Positions 16,545 to 24,287 of a DNA stretch of 64,000 bases are shown here, piece after piece. This DNA is from Couchioplanes caeruleus (GTDB taxonomy: Bacteria; Actinomycetota; Actinomycetes; Mycobacteriales; Micromonosporaceae), in NCBI RefSeq assembly GCF_003751945.1, contig NZ_RJKL01000002.1, forward strand, positions 1-64,000, in the 5' to 3' direction. The notes beneath the pieces are model-generated. The model had not been told where the DNA came from, made no database searches, and saw only the letters and a program-made list of their open reading frames with translations. The position numbers and the translations under genes are program-made. The stretch's first letter is position 1. Every line of letters starts with the position of its first letter.

Positions 16545-17953
16545 CGCAGGCGCCCGGCCGTCAGGTGGGGCGAGGATCGCAACGGCAACGCGTACCGCCC
16601 AGGCGAACCAAAATGACATGGGGTTGCGCCCGACCATCAGGTCCGGGCGAGGATCGCAACTGCGTCGCCTGCTCCGCGGCCGCCGTACCCGTCGTCAGAC
16701 TGGGCGGGGCGACCTGGCTGGGCAAGGATCGCACTTCCTCTACACCCAAACTTGGTGTGCGTCCTCGAGCAGCTGCGCCCGGCTTTCAGGCCGGGCGAGT
16801 ATCGCAACGAGGTATGAGGAAACGCCATGCCCCTACTGCAGGAGCTGCGCCCGGCCACCAAGCCGGACGAGGATCGCAACTGGGGCATCCCGTTGGCCCC
16901 GTACACGGCCCTGCATGGCTGCGTCCGGCCACCAGGCCGGGCGAGGATCGCAACTTTCGATCGAGATCACTGTTAGGGGGATCCCGCACGCTGCGCCCGA
17001 CCATTAAGCCGGGCGAGGATCGCAACCTCCGCGGCTATGAGCAGCCCGCCCTGTACGAGAAGGCTGCGCCCGGCTACCAGGCGCCGGGCGAGGATCGCAA
17101 CTTCGGCCCCGATGGTGTGTTCGAGCTGTGAGCGAGCACTGTGCCTGGCTCGCCAGCCGGGCGAGGATCGCAACTCGGCTTGTTGACCAGCCCGGCCGCT
17201 GCGCCCGGCCGTCAGGCCGGACGAGGATCGCAACATCTGGTGGCACGCCACCGGCAAGGCCACCGGCAGGCTGCGCCCGACCATTAAGCCGGGCGAGGAT
17301 CGCAACTACCAGCGCCCGCTGACGCTGCGCGACATCGTCGGGCTGCGCCCGACCACCAGGCCGGGCGAGGATCGCAACGACAAGCAAGTGTCCGCGGTCA
17401 AGGCCGCTACACACCTGCGCCCGGCCACCAGCCCGGCCGAGGATCGCAACTTCGAGGAACCGCTGGCGAAGACGGGCGCCACCGGGCGGGCTGCGCCGGC
17501 CACCAGGCCGGACGAGGATCGCAACAGCCAGGCGTTAGCAGGTTTGCTGTGCTGAGTCCGCGCGGCTGCGCCCGGCCACCAGGCCGGGCGAGGATCGCAA
17601 CCAGATCAACATTTCCTGGATCCACCCCCGCGTGACGCTGCGCCCAGCCACCAGGCTCGGCGAGGATCGCAACGGCTCCGTCGAGCCGACCCGCTCCGAC
17701 ACCACGCTCGAGCTGCGCCTGGCCGTCAGGCCGGCCAGGATCGCAACATCTGGCCGTGCCCTCACTGCGGCGGCCGCTCGCCGCGCTGCGCCCGGCCACA
17801 AGGCCGGGCGAGGATCGCAACACGTTCAAGGTGTTGCTCCCGCATCAGAGGTACGTGCTGCGCCCGGCCACCGGGGCGGCAAGGATCGCAACGCGCAGTG
17901 CTGCCGGTAGCGTTCGCCCCCATGCCTCGGTTGCGCCCGGTCACCAGGCCGAG
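16545..17953 (+). CRISPR. CRISPR array 2, type I-C, 20 repeats / 19 spacers
   Basis: Repeats start at about 16545, 16623, 16699, 16772, 16844, 16918, 16990, 17063, 17138, 17198, 17270, 17342, 17414, 17490, 17565, 17637, 17712, 17785, 17857 and 17930. Consensus is 37 nt, beginning GCTGCGCCCGGCCACCAGG and ending GGCGAGGATCGCAAC, the same repeat as array 1 on the other strand. Spacers are 35-39 nt except one of 23 nt (17175-17197). The first and third repeats are heavily degenerate, and the last is cut off after 22-24 nt at 17953. The array begins about 10 nt after cas7, so it has no separate leader and is probably cotranscribed with the cas operon. Confidence 0.95.
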
Positions 17954-17981
17954 TGTCCGAAAATCGACCGTTTCCCGGACA
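17954..17981. repeat. 28-bp res-like dyad at the array 2 / recombination island junction
   Basis: The sequence starts TGTCCGAAAAT and ends GTTTCCCGGACA, with outer TGTCCG/CGGACA arms: a 28-bp imperfect palindrome of the size of subsite I in Tn3-family res sites. It begins exactly where the last CRISPR repeat is truncated. The same two half-sequences recur in the same orientation at 22974-23022, about 5 kb downstream. Confidence 0.5.
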
Positions 17982-18143
17982 AGATCAAGAACTGGCTCAG
18001 GCGGCGATCAGGGCCGTCTGTGTGATCTTCGACGGTATGTGGCGGCGAACTTTCGGGGGTTCGTGGCGTGACCACAGGGCGTGCGACTGGACGTTGAGAT
18101 CGTTGTCATAGCGCCCTCCGTGCTGTGCGGGCACGGTGATGTG

Positions 18144-19118
18144 ATGACGACAGCTCAGTGGTATCAGGCGTTTGCGGTTCGTGAGGCGCGGGGCCAGTCG
18201 CCGACGTACGAGGCGCTGGCCTTGGCGGTTGGTGCAGACCAGCAGGTGTTGGGACTCCTGGATGGGTTGCCGGAGGAGAAGCGGCAGCCGAACCTGCTCC
18301 TTGCCGCGGCTCAGTACCTTGGTGCGCCGCTCGGCGCTCCGGATGACTTCCTGGACTGGGTCCTGCAGAACTGGTCGGCGTTGTCCGCCACCATGCTCCA
18401 GCGGCGGACGCAGACGAACGAGCCGGCCCGATGTGCCACCCTGCTGCCGGTCCTGGCGCGACTGCGGCAGCCCCTCGCGCTGTTGGAAGTCGGTGCTTCC
18501 GCCGGGTTGTGCCTGTATCCCGATGCCTACCAGTACCGCTACGGTCAGGACCAGCAGGTGCTCGGCCCTGCGGTCAGCCCGGTACGGCTGACCTGCGCAG
18601 TCAGCGATAACGTTCCACGGCCGGTATCGATGCCCACGGTGGCGTGGCGCGCTGGCCTGGACCTCAATCCGCTCGACGTCAACGATGACGATGATGTGCG
18701 GTGGCTCGATGCGCTGATTTGGCCGGAGCAGCAGCAACGGCGCGAGCGGCTGCAAGCCGCGGTTGACATCGCCCGCGCGGATCCGCCGCGCATGGTCAAA
18801 GGGGATCTGCTCGCCGACCTGCCGGCGCTGGCCGCCCAGGCGCCGGCCGATGCCACGCTGGTCATCTTCCACAGCGCGGTACTGACCTATGTTCCGCCGG
18901 ACACCCGTAGTGCCTTCATCAACCTAGTCCGTGGTCTGCCCGGGCACTGGATCTCGAACGAAGGCGTGGGCGTTCTGCCCGAACTGGCGGCAACCATGGA
19001 GGTCGATCCCGCAGGCCCGGCAAGGTTCCTGCTTGCGGTTGACGGCCAAGGCGTTGCTTTCACCGGTCCCCACGGCCAAGAGATCCAGTGGCTGGCTCAC
19101 CACGAGTCCTCCGCGTGA
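18144..19118 (+). CDS. DUF2332 domain protein
   Basis: 324 aa from ATG 18144 (GTG 18141 is also possible; no good ribosome-binding site is visible). The N-terminal AQWYQAFAVREARGQSPTYEALA, PNLLLAAAQYL, LLEVGASAGLCL and later AVLTYVPPDTRSAF segments are characteristic of the actinobacterial DUF2332 family. The GASAGL loop and downstream VIFHSA..Y strand resemble a Rossmann methyltransferase-like fold, but no substrate is known. It lies between the CRISPR array and a resolvase gene, inside the segment bounded by res-like repeats. Nothing links it to CRISPR function. Confidence 0.75.
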   Translation: MTTAQWYQAFAVREARGQSPTYEALALAVGADQQVLGLLDGLPEEKRQPNLLLAAAQYLGAPLGAPDDFLDWVLQNWSALSATMLQRRTQTNEPARCATLLPVLARLRQPLALLEVGASAGLCLYPDAYQYRYGQDQQVLGPAVSPVRLTCAVSDNVPRPVSMPTVAWRAGLDLNPLDVNDDDDVRWLDALIWPEQQQRRERLQAAVDIARADPPRMVKGDLLADLPALAAQAPADATLVIFHSAVLTYVPPDTRSAFINLVRGLPGHWISNEGVGVLPELAATMEVDPAGPARFLLAVDGQGVAFTGPHGQEIQWLAHHESSA

Positions 19119-19155
19119 CACTGCCTGAGCGGATGGCGGTCGTTCCTCTTCGAGC

Positions 19156-19767
19156 TCAAGCCGCCGGTTCGACGGCGGTCAGATAGCGGTGCAACGAGGT
19201 CTTCGGGATGCCGGTCTTGGCCGCGATCGCGCCGAGGCTGGCGCCCTGTGCTTTGAGCAGTCGGGCGTACTCGATGCGGTCGGCGGGGTGAGCGACGGGG
19301 CGGCCGACGTGCCGGCCTTTGGCCTCAGCGACGGCGCGGGCGTTGGCGGCGCGTTCGGCGGTGAAGGTGCGTTCCATCTCGGCAAACAGGGCGAGCAGCA
19401 GGAACGCAATGCGGCCCATGCCCTCGTCGGCGGTGTTGATCGGCAGCGGGTCGGCCAGTGAGCGCACGCCGACACCCCGCTCGGCGAGGTCGTGCACGAG
19501 GTTGAGCACCTCACGCAGGTTGCGGCCCAACCGGTCGAGCGTGTGCACGACGATCGTGTCGCCGGCGCGGGCGTACTTGAGCAACGCGGCCAGGCCCTCG
19601 CGGTCGACGGTGGCGCCGGTGCGCTTGTCGGTGAAGATCCGCTCGCCACCGATACCGGCGGCGGTAAGCGCTTCGAGTTGGCGCTCGAGGCTCTGCTTGG
19701 TGGTGGAGACGCGGGCGTAGCCGAGGTCGAGCCCGGCCGGCGGGTGCGGTGCGGCGGCTGTCACCAC
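19156..19767 (-). CDS. Serine recombinase (resolvase/invertase), intact
   Basis: 203 aa, GTG start at 19767. Small serine recombinase that would cut and rejoin DNA at a res-type site. The catalytic Ser21 lies in GYARVST; the TLDRLGRN arginine loop and E/R helix ([20 protein letters not shown]) are complete. The C-terminal helix-turn-helix has the [22 protein letters not shown] pattern. It is transcribed divergently from tniA across a 190-nt region full of GGAAC motifs, the likely res site. Probably the cointegrate resolvase of the adjoining transposon. Confidence 0.9.
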   Translation of the reverse strand: MVTAAAPHPPAGLDLGYARVSTTKQSLERQLEALTAAGIGGERIFTDKRTGATVDREGLAALLKYARAGDTIVVHTLDRLGRNLREVLNLVHDLAERGVGVRSLADPLPINTADEGMGRIAFLLLALFAEMERTFTAERAANARAVAEAKGRHVGRPVAHPADRIEYARLLKAQGASLGAIAAKTGIPKTSLHRYLTAVEPAA

Positions 19768-19774
19768 GCCATCG

Positions 19775-19905
19775 TACCGGAACTCGTTTCCGTACTATCG
19801 TTTCGGAACGCTATTTGTGGAACGACTTTTGGAACGGCTGGCGGCCGGTTTCCGGCGTGCGGTCACGCCGCCGGAATTGCCGTTCCACTTCCTTGGATAT
19901 GGAAC
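19775..19905. promoter_or_regulatory. Putative res / transposase-binding region
   Basis: Between the divergent resolvase and tniA there are at least five GGAAC motifs (near 19779, 19805, 19819, 19831 and 19900) and inverted TTCC copies, including three GGAACG direct repeats at 12-14 nt spacing and a GTTCC...GGAAC inverted pair at about 19880-19905. This spacing fits multiple binding sites for a resolvase dimer or for a TniA/TnsB-like transposase end. Confidence 0.4.
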
Positions 19906-19914
19906 ACCTCCGCG

Positions 19915-19951
19915 TGTCCGTCCGGCACATCGACCGATGTGGACATAACCT
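19915..19951 (+). promoter_or_regulatory. Operator-like dyad and -10 box of tniA
   Basis: CACATCG (19926-19932) and CGATGTG (19935-19941) form a perfect dyad with a 2-nt centre, nested in a TGTCC...GGACA frame (19915-19945). TAACCT (19946-19951) follows, six nucleotides before the GTG of tniA, a leaderless-type promoter. A repressor or recombinase bound at the dyad would block tniA transcription. Confidence 0.4.
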
Positions 19952-19957
19952 ACGGCG

Positions 19958-21448
19958 GTGCGCGGCTCGCACCTTCCGTCGGCGCTGGCCGGTCTGGCCG
20001 AGCTGCCGGAGGCCGCGCGGGCACAGGCGCTGCACCGGTGGCGGGTGCTGCGCCCGCACCTGCACGACGGGGTACCGCTGCCACGGGCGGCCGGCGAGGC
20101 GGGGGTGGCATTGCGCACCGCGCAGCGGTGGCTGACCCGCTACCGCGCCGACGGCCTCGCGGGGCTCGCCCGCCGGGCGCGCGCCGACCGTGGCACCCGG
20201 CGGCTGCCCGAGCAGCTGCGGCTGCTGATCGAGGGCCTGGCGCTGCGCCCGCCCGGGCCGTCAGCGGCGCACGTACACCGGATTGTCGTCGACGTCGCCA
20301 AGCACGAGGGCTGGCCGGTGCCGTCCTACGCCACGGTGTACACGATCGTGCGCGGCATCGACCCGGCGATGCGAACCCTGGCTCTGGACGGAGACAAGCG
20401 CTACCGGGAGGTGTTCGACTTGATCCACCGCCGGGAAGCAGACCGGCCGAACGAGGTCTGGCAGGCCGACCACACCCAGCTCGACCTGTGGGTGATCGCC
20501 CCGTCGGGCAAGCCGGCCCGGCCGTGGCTGACCGTCATCGAAGACGACCACTCCCGCGCGATCGCCGGGTACGCGGTCAACCTCGGCGCCCCGTCGGCGA
20601 TCCAGACCGCCCTCGCCCTGCGGCAGGCGATCTGGCGCAAGAGCGAACCCGGCTGGCACGTCTGCGGAATCCCCGACACCTTCTACACCGACCACGGCTC
20701 GGACTTCACCTCCCAGCACATGGAGCAGGTCGCCGCCGACCTGAAGATCCGCCTGGTGTTCTCCCAACCGGGCAAGCCCCGCGGCCGCGGCAAGATCGAG
20801 CGGTACTTCTCCACGATCAACCAGATGTGCCTGCCCACCCTGCCCGGCTACGCCCCACGCGGCACCAAGGACCGGGCCGGACAGGCGAAGCTCTCCCTCG
20901 CCGAGCTCGACGCGGCGATCGGCCGGTTCATCGTCGCGGAATACAACCAGCGCCCGCACAGCGAGACCGGCCAGCCGCCGCAGGCCCGTTGGGACGCCGC
21001 CGGATTCCTACCGCACCTGCCTGACAGCGTGGAACAGCTCGACCTGCTGCTACTCACCATCGCCAAGCCGCGCAAGGTCCACCCCGACGGCATCCACCTG
21101 TTCGGGCTGCGCTACCTCGACACCAGCGTGCTCGGCGAGTACGTCGGCGAGGCGGTCACCATCCGATACGACCCGCGCGACGTCGCCGAGATCCGCGTCT
21201 TCCACGACGAGAAGTTCCTGTGCCGGGCCATCTGCCCCGAGCTGGCCGCGCAGAACATCGGCATCAAGGAGATCTCCGCCGCCCGCAACGCCCGCCGCCG
21301 TGGCCTGACCCACGGACTGACCGAACGCGCCAGCGTGGTGGACCGGCTCCTGGCCGTGCACCAGCCACCCGAGCCCGTACCCGCGGCACCGCAGGGCGAG
21401 CCGGCCCGGCCGACCGCACCGGCGCTGAAGCTCTACCGGGAGGACTGA
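19958..21448 (+). CDS. tniA: TniA/Mu-type DDE transposase
   Basis: 496 aa. N-terminal helix-turn-helix (about 35-75, GEAGVALRTAQRWLTRYRADG) precedes an integrase core. Catalytic triad: Asp171 (WQADHTQLD), Asp245 (FYTDHGSDF) and Glu281 (GRGKIERYF), giving D-x35-E spacing. A C-terminal Mu-type beta domain follows. It is about 60 residues shorter than typical TniA of Tn402/Tn5053. The GTG start is supported by the leaderless promoter. With the adjoining ATPase it forms a TniA-TniB pair; no TniQ is encoded nearby. Confidence 0.85.
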   Translation: MRGSHLPSALAGLAELPEAARAQALHRWRVLRPHLHDGVPLPRAAGEAGVALRTAQRWLTRYRADGLAGLARRARADRGTRRLPEQLRLLIEGLALRPPGPSAAHVHRIVVDVAKHEGWPVPSYATVYTIVRGIDPAMRTLALDGDKRYREVFDLIHRREADRPNEVWQADHTQLDLWVIAPSGKPARPWLTVIEDDHSRAIAGYAVNLGAPSAIQTALALRQAIWRKSEPGWHVCGIPDTFYTDHGSDFTSQHMEQVAADLKIRLVFSQPGKPRGRGKIERYFSTINQMCLPTLPGYAPRGTKDRAGQAKLSLAELDAAIGRFIVAEYNQRPHSETGQPPQARWDAAGFLPHLPDSVEQLDLLLLTIAKPRKVHPDGIHLFGLRYLDTSVLGEYVGEAVTIRYDPRDVAEIRVFHDEKFLCRAICPELAAQNIGIKEISAARNARRRGLTHGLTERASVVDRLLAVHQPPEPVPAAPQGEPARPTAPALKLYRED

Positions 21449-21451
21449 GCA

Positions 21452-22354
21452 ATGGCCGACCCCGAGGTCGAAGACACCCCCGAGCAGTGGGCGGCCAAGG
21501 AGGCCGCCATCGCGACGCTGCCCACCCTGACCGAGCAGCCCGAACCGCCGCCCGCCGAGGCGCCGTTCGTCATCACCAAGGAGTACCGGCGCTTCGCCGA
21601 GTTCGCCGACGCCGTACGCCGCGAGCGCTACATCGGGCTGTGCTACGGCCCGCCCGGGGTCGGCAAGACCCTGTCCGCGCGGCGGTACGCCCGCTGGGAC
21701 CTGGTCGAGCACGCCGTGCAGACCTTCAAGTTCTTCGAGACCGAGAGCATCCCGCGCGAAATCCTCGACACCCGCAGCGCCGTCTACACCCCGAAGGTCC
21801 ACAACAGCCCCAGCCGGCTGGAGAAGGAGCTGGCCTTCGTCCAGGATCGGGTCTCCTGGATGGTCCAGACACTCGAGCACCCCGAGCACGACCCGCCGGC
21901 GCTGTCGCGCCACCAGGGCCGCTTCGCCGAGCTGCTGCTCGTCGACGAGGCCGACCGGCTCAAGACACCCACCCTGGAACAGCTGCGTGACCGGCACGAC
22001 CGCACCGGTGTCGGGCTCATCCTCATCGGCATGCCCGGCATCGAGAAACGCCTGGCCCGCTACCCGCAGCTCTACAGCCGCGTCGGGTTCGTGCACCACT
22101 TCCGGGTGCTCTCCGCCGAGGAACAGGCGTTCGTCCTGGCCCGGCACTGGCCCGAACTCGGCCTGCACGACCCGCAGGACTTCACCACCGCCGAGGCCCT
22201 CGCCACGATCATCCGCATCACCAGCGGCAACTTCCGGCTCACCGCCCGCCTCGTCGCCCAGATCAAGCGCGTCCTGGACATCAACCACCTGACGGTGGTC
22301 ACCAAGGAAGTCGTCGAGGCCGCCCGCGAGTCCCTGGTCATCGGCGTGCTGTGA
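21452..22354 (+). CDS. tniB: TniB-like AAA+ transposition ATPase
   Basis: 300 aa; GGGAGGA ahead of the ATG, three nucleotides after tniA. Walker A GPPGVGKT (66-73) and Walker B LLLVDEAD (161-168) are intact; a GNFRLTARLV sensor II-like stretch follows near residue 265. TniB/TnsC ATPases select target DNA and activate the transposase. The 85-residue helical stretch between the Walker motifs is typical of this group. The stop overlaps the next GTG (GTGA), so the resolvase-like gene is in the same operon. Confidence 0.85.
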   Translation: MADPEVEDTPEQWAAKEAAIATLPTLTEQPEPPPAEAPFVITKEYRRFAEFADAVRRERYIGLCYGPPGVGKTLSARRYARWDLVEHAVQTFKFFETESIPREILDTRSAVYTPKVHNSPSRLEKELAFVQDRVSWMVQTLEHPEHDPPALSRHQGRFAELLLVDEADRLKTPTLEQLRDRHDRTGVGLILIGMPGIEKRLARYPQLYSRVGFVHHFRVLSAEEQAFVLARHWPELGLHDPQDFTTAEALATIIRITSGNFRLTARLVAQIKRVLDINHLTVVTKEVVEAARESLVIGVL

Positions 22355-22941
22355 CCGTCATCGGCTACGCCCGCACCCGACCAGTCGACGACATCACTGC
22401 GGTCCGCGCCGAGCTGACCGCCGCCGGCTGCACCGCGATCTACTGCGACGAGCAGGTCTCCATCCGCGCCCACCAGCCCCAGCTCGACCGCGCGCTTGCT
22501 GCCGTCCCGGCCGGCGGCACCCTCATCGTCTGCCGGCTCATCCACATCGGTCGCTCCCTGGACTACCTTGCCGACTTGCTCATCCAACTCGACCACCGCG
22601 GCGTGCGGTTCCGTGCCCTGCGCGAACAGCTCGACACCGCCGAGCACGGAGAACTGCTCCGCCAGGTCACCCACGGCCTGATCGAAACCCAGAAGGCATG
22701 GCGCTCCGAGGCCACCCGAGAAGGACTCGCCGAGGCCGTCGCCGCCGGCCGCAAGCTCGGCCGGCGACCAGGACCGCCTCCGCTGACCCAGGAGCAAGAC
22801 GAACTGGCGCAACACCTGCGGGCCACCGGCGTGCCCGTCACCGAGATCGCCGACCTGATCGGCGTCTCCCGCAGCAAGCTGTACTGCGTCCAACCGCCCG
22901 AAGCAGCAACGCCAACTACCGGCGAAGATTCAGCGCCGTAG
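22351..22941 (+). CDS. Resolvase-family protein lacking the catalytic serine
   Basis: 196 aa. Overall fold and length match small serine recombinases (GYAR start, LIHIGRSLDYLADLL, GELLRQVTHGLIETQKAWRSE, HTH with TEIADLIGVSRSKLY). The N-terminal GYARVST signature reads GYARTRP, so the nucleophilic serine is Arg10, and the D-R-L-G-R loop is IHIGR, losing one of two key arginines. The enzyme should be unable to cleave DNA but could still bind it. It is translationally coupled to tniB, so the reading frame has been kept while the active site was lost, which suggests a structural or regulatory role rather than simple decay. Confidence 0.8.
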   Translation: MTVIGYARTRPVDDITAVRAELTAAGCTAIYCDEQVSIRAHQPQLDRALAAVPAGGTLIVCRLIHIGRSLDYLADLLIQLDHRGVRFRALREQLDTAEHGELLRQVTHGLIETQKAWRSEATREGLAEAVAAGRKLGRRPGPPPLTQEQDELAQHLRATGVPVTEIADLIGVSRSKLYCVQPPEAATPTTGEDSAP

Positions 22942-23022
22942 ACCTTTGAAGGTCACAGCCGTCTGAAAAACCCGTCCGAAAATGCCATGTGTCCAACAAG
23001 GCGATCACGGGTTTCTCGGACA
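22941..23022. promoter_or_regulatory. Palindromic res/att-like region between two recombinase genes
   Basis: GACCTTTGAAGGTC (22941-22954) is a perfect palindrome. GTCTGAAAAACCCGT (22961-22975) is 13/15 complementary to 23007-23021. GTCCGAAAAT (22974-22983) and GTTTCTCGGACA (23011-23022) repeat, in the same orientation, the two halves of the 28-bp site at 17954-17981. This looks like a recombination site with binding sites for a serine recombinase; it also overlaps the promoter of the next gene. Confidence 0.5.
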
Positions 23023-23032
23023 CAATGGACGG

Positions 23033-23437
23033 GTGAGCGACTTCGACCCCCGGCGCGTGCATCTGCCGGCCGGCTTCCTGCCCGCCGGTCGACGGAGCCG
23101 CGCCGTCTGCACCTGCGGTCACCCCACCACGCCCCGCGCCGACGAGGCCCGCGCGCTCACCGCGCTGCTCACCGAGCACGGCAGCACCCGGCCGGTCTGC
23201 TCGCTGTGCGGCCGCGACTTTGACGACTTCCCGCGCGAGGCCCTGATCGGCCGCAGCGTGCAGATCCTGACCGACCCGGTGAGCCGCGCCGAGACTCTCG
23301 TTTGCAAAGACGCGCCGCAGTCGTGCCGTGAGGGCGCCGCCCAACGGCAGGTCCAGCTTGACCGCGCCGCGTACGACGAGCTCGGCATCGAGGGACCACG
23401 ACCGCGGCTAACAGTGCTTCCGGGAGGAAAGCAGTGA
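23033..23437 (+). CDS. Zinc-ribbon-like protein paired with a serine recombinase
   Basis: 134 aa from GTG 23033. Two cysteine pairs (CTCGHP and CSLCGRDF, about 25-60) form a probable zinc ribbon; a later CKDAPQSC adds two more cysteines. Its stop overlaps the GTG of the next recombinase (GTGA), so they are made together. It could be a DNA-binding or directionality partner of that recombinase, but this is inference from coupling. Confidence 0.55.
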   Translation: MSDFDPRRVHLPAGFLPAGRRSRAVCTCGHPTTPRADEARALTALLTEHGSTRPVCSLCGRDFDDFPREALIGRSVQILTDPVSRAETLVCKDAPQSCREGAAQRQVQLDRAAYDELGIEGPRPRLTVLPGGKQ

Positions 23438-24201
23438 CCGGCCCCGGCATGCCGACCGCCTCGGGCGCGGTGATGCTCAGTTCGCCCGACGACCCGCTCG
23501 CCGCGGCGCCGATCGCCGGCGTGCTCGTCGGCTACGGCCGGGTCTCCACCCGGGAGCAGAACCTCGCCCGGCAGCAGACTGCGCTGACCGCGGCCGGCTG
23601 CAAGCGCTGCTTCTTCGACAAGGCCACTGGCAAGAACACCGACCGGCCCGAGCTGGCGAAGATGCTCGACTACGTACGCCCCGGCGACGTCCTGGTGGTG
23701 GTCTCCCTCGACCGGCTCGGCCGATCCCTGGAAGACCTGATCGGCATCGTCGGCCAACTCAAACGCCACGGCGTCGGCTTCCAGTCGCTGCACGAGAAGC
23801 TCGACACCACCACCGCCGGCGGCATGTTCGTCTTCCACGTCTTCGCCGCTCTGGCCGAGTTCGTCCGCACCATCATCGTGGCCAACACCAACGAGGGCTT
23901 GGCCGCCGCCCGCGCCCGCGGGCAGCGCCTCGGCCGCCCCCCGGCCATGACCCCGGAGAAGATCGCGTACGCGATGCAGCTGCTCAACGAGCCGGACCAC
24001 TCGATCTCCTCGATCGCCAAGCTGCTCAAGGTCTCGCGCAGCACCTTGTATAAGGCGCTGCCCGAGCTGCTGCCCAACCAGCCGGACCCAGCGAGCGTGG
24101 AGGCGCGGGTGACCGAGCTCCCGCCGGACTCGCGGCCGGGCCCGCCGTCGCTCGATCAGCACGACCAGCTCCTCACCCAGCGCCGCCCGGCCGACGCCTG
24201 A
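23434..24201 (+). CDS. Serine recombinase (resolvase), intact
   Basis: 255 aa. Catalytic Ser38 in GYGRVSTREQ, complete SLDRLGRSL arginine loop, and C-terminal HTH (SISSIAKLLKVSRSTLYKAL). A 30-residue N-terminal extension and a Pro-rich C-terminal tail make it longer than the other resolvase here. It is coupled to the zinc-ribbon gene. It is the likely enzyme for the res-like repeats at 17954 and 22974, since one copy lies immediately upstream of its operon. Confidence 0.88.
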   Translation: MTGPGMPTASGAVMLSSPDDPLAAAPIAGVLVGYGRVSTREQNLARQQTALTAAGCKRCFFDKATGKNTDRPELAKMLDYVRPGDVLVVVSLDRLGRSLEDLIGIVGQLKRHGVGFQSLHEKLDTTTAGGMFVFHVFAALAEFVRTIIVANTNEGLAAARARGQRLGRPPAMTPEKIAYAMQLLNEPDHSISSIAKLLKVSRSTLYKALPELLPNQPDPASVEARVTELPPDSRPGPPSLDQHDQLLTQRRPADA

Positions 24202-24275
24202 GCGAGCTCCGAGCCCCTTGGGATCGATACCGGCGCACCGGTCTCTACCAGCGCGGATATGTCGTACCGGGGCCG

Positions 24276-24281
24276 TACCGT
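24276..24281 (+). promoter_or_regulatory. Candidate -10 box, leaderless
   Basis: TACCGT lies six nucleotides before ATG 24288, with no Shine-Dalgarno sequence between them. Confidence 0.35.
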
Positions 24282-24287
24282 AGATCC

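Noticed and set aside
10856..22941. CRISPR-associated transposon (CAST): I-C cas genes next to tniA-tniB
   Set aside because: CASTs lack the target nuclease and encode TniQ that binds Cascade. Here Cas3 is complete in HD and helicase motifs, no tniQ is seen, and the tni genes begin after a truncated CRISPR repeat, DUF2332 and a resolvase. Adjacency looks accidental.
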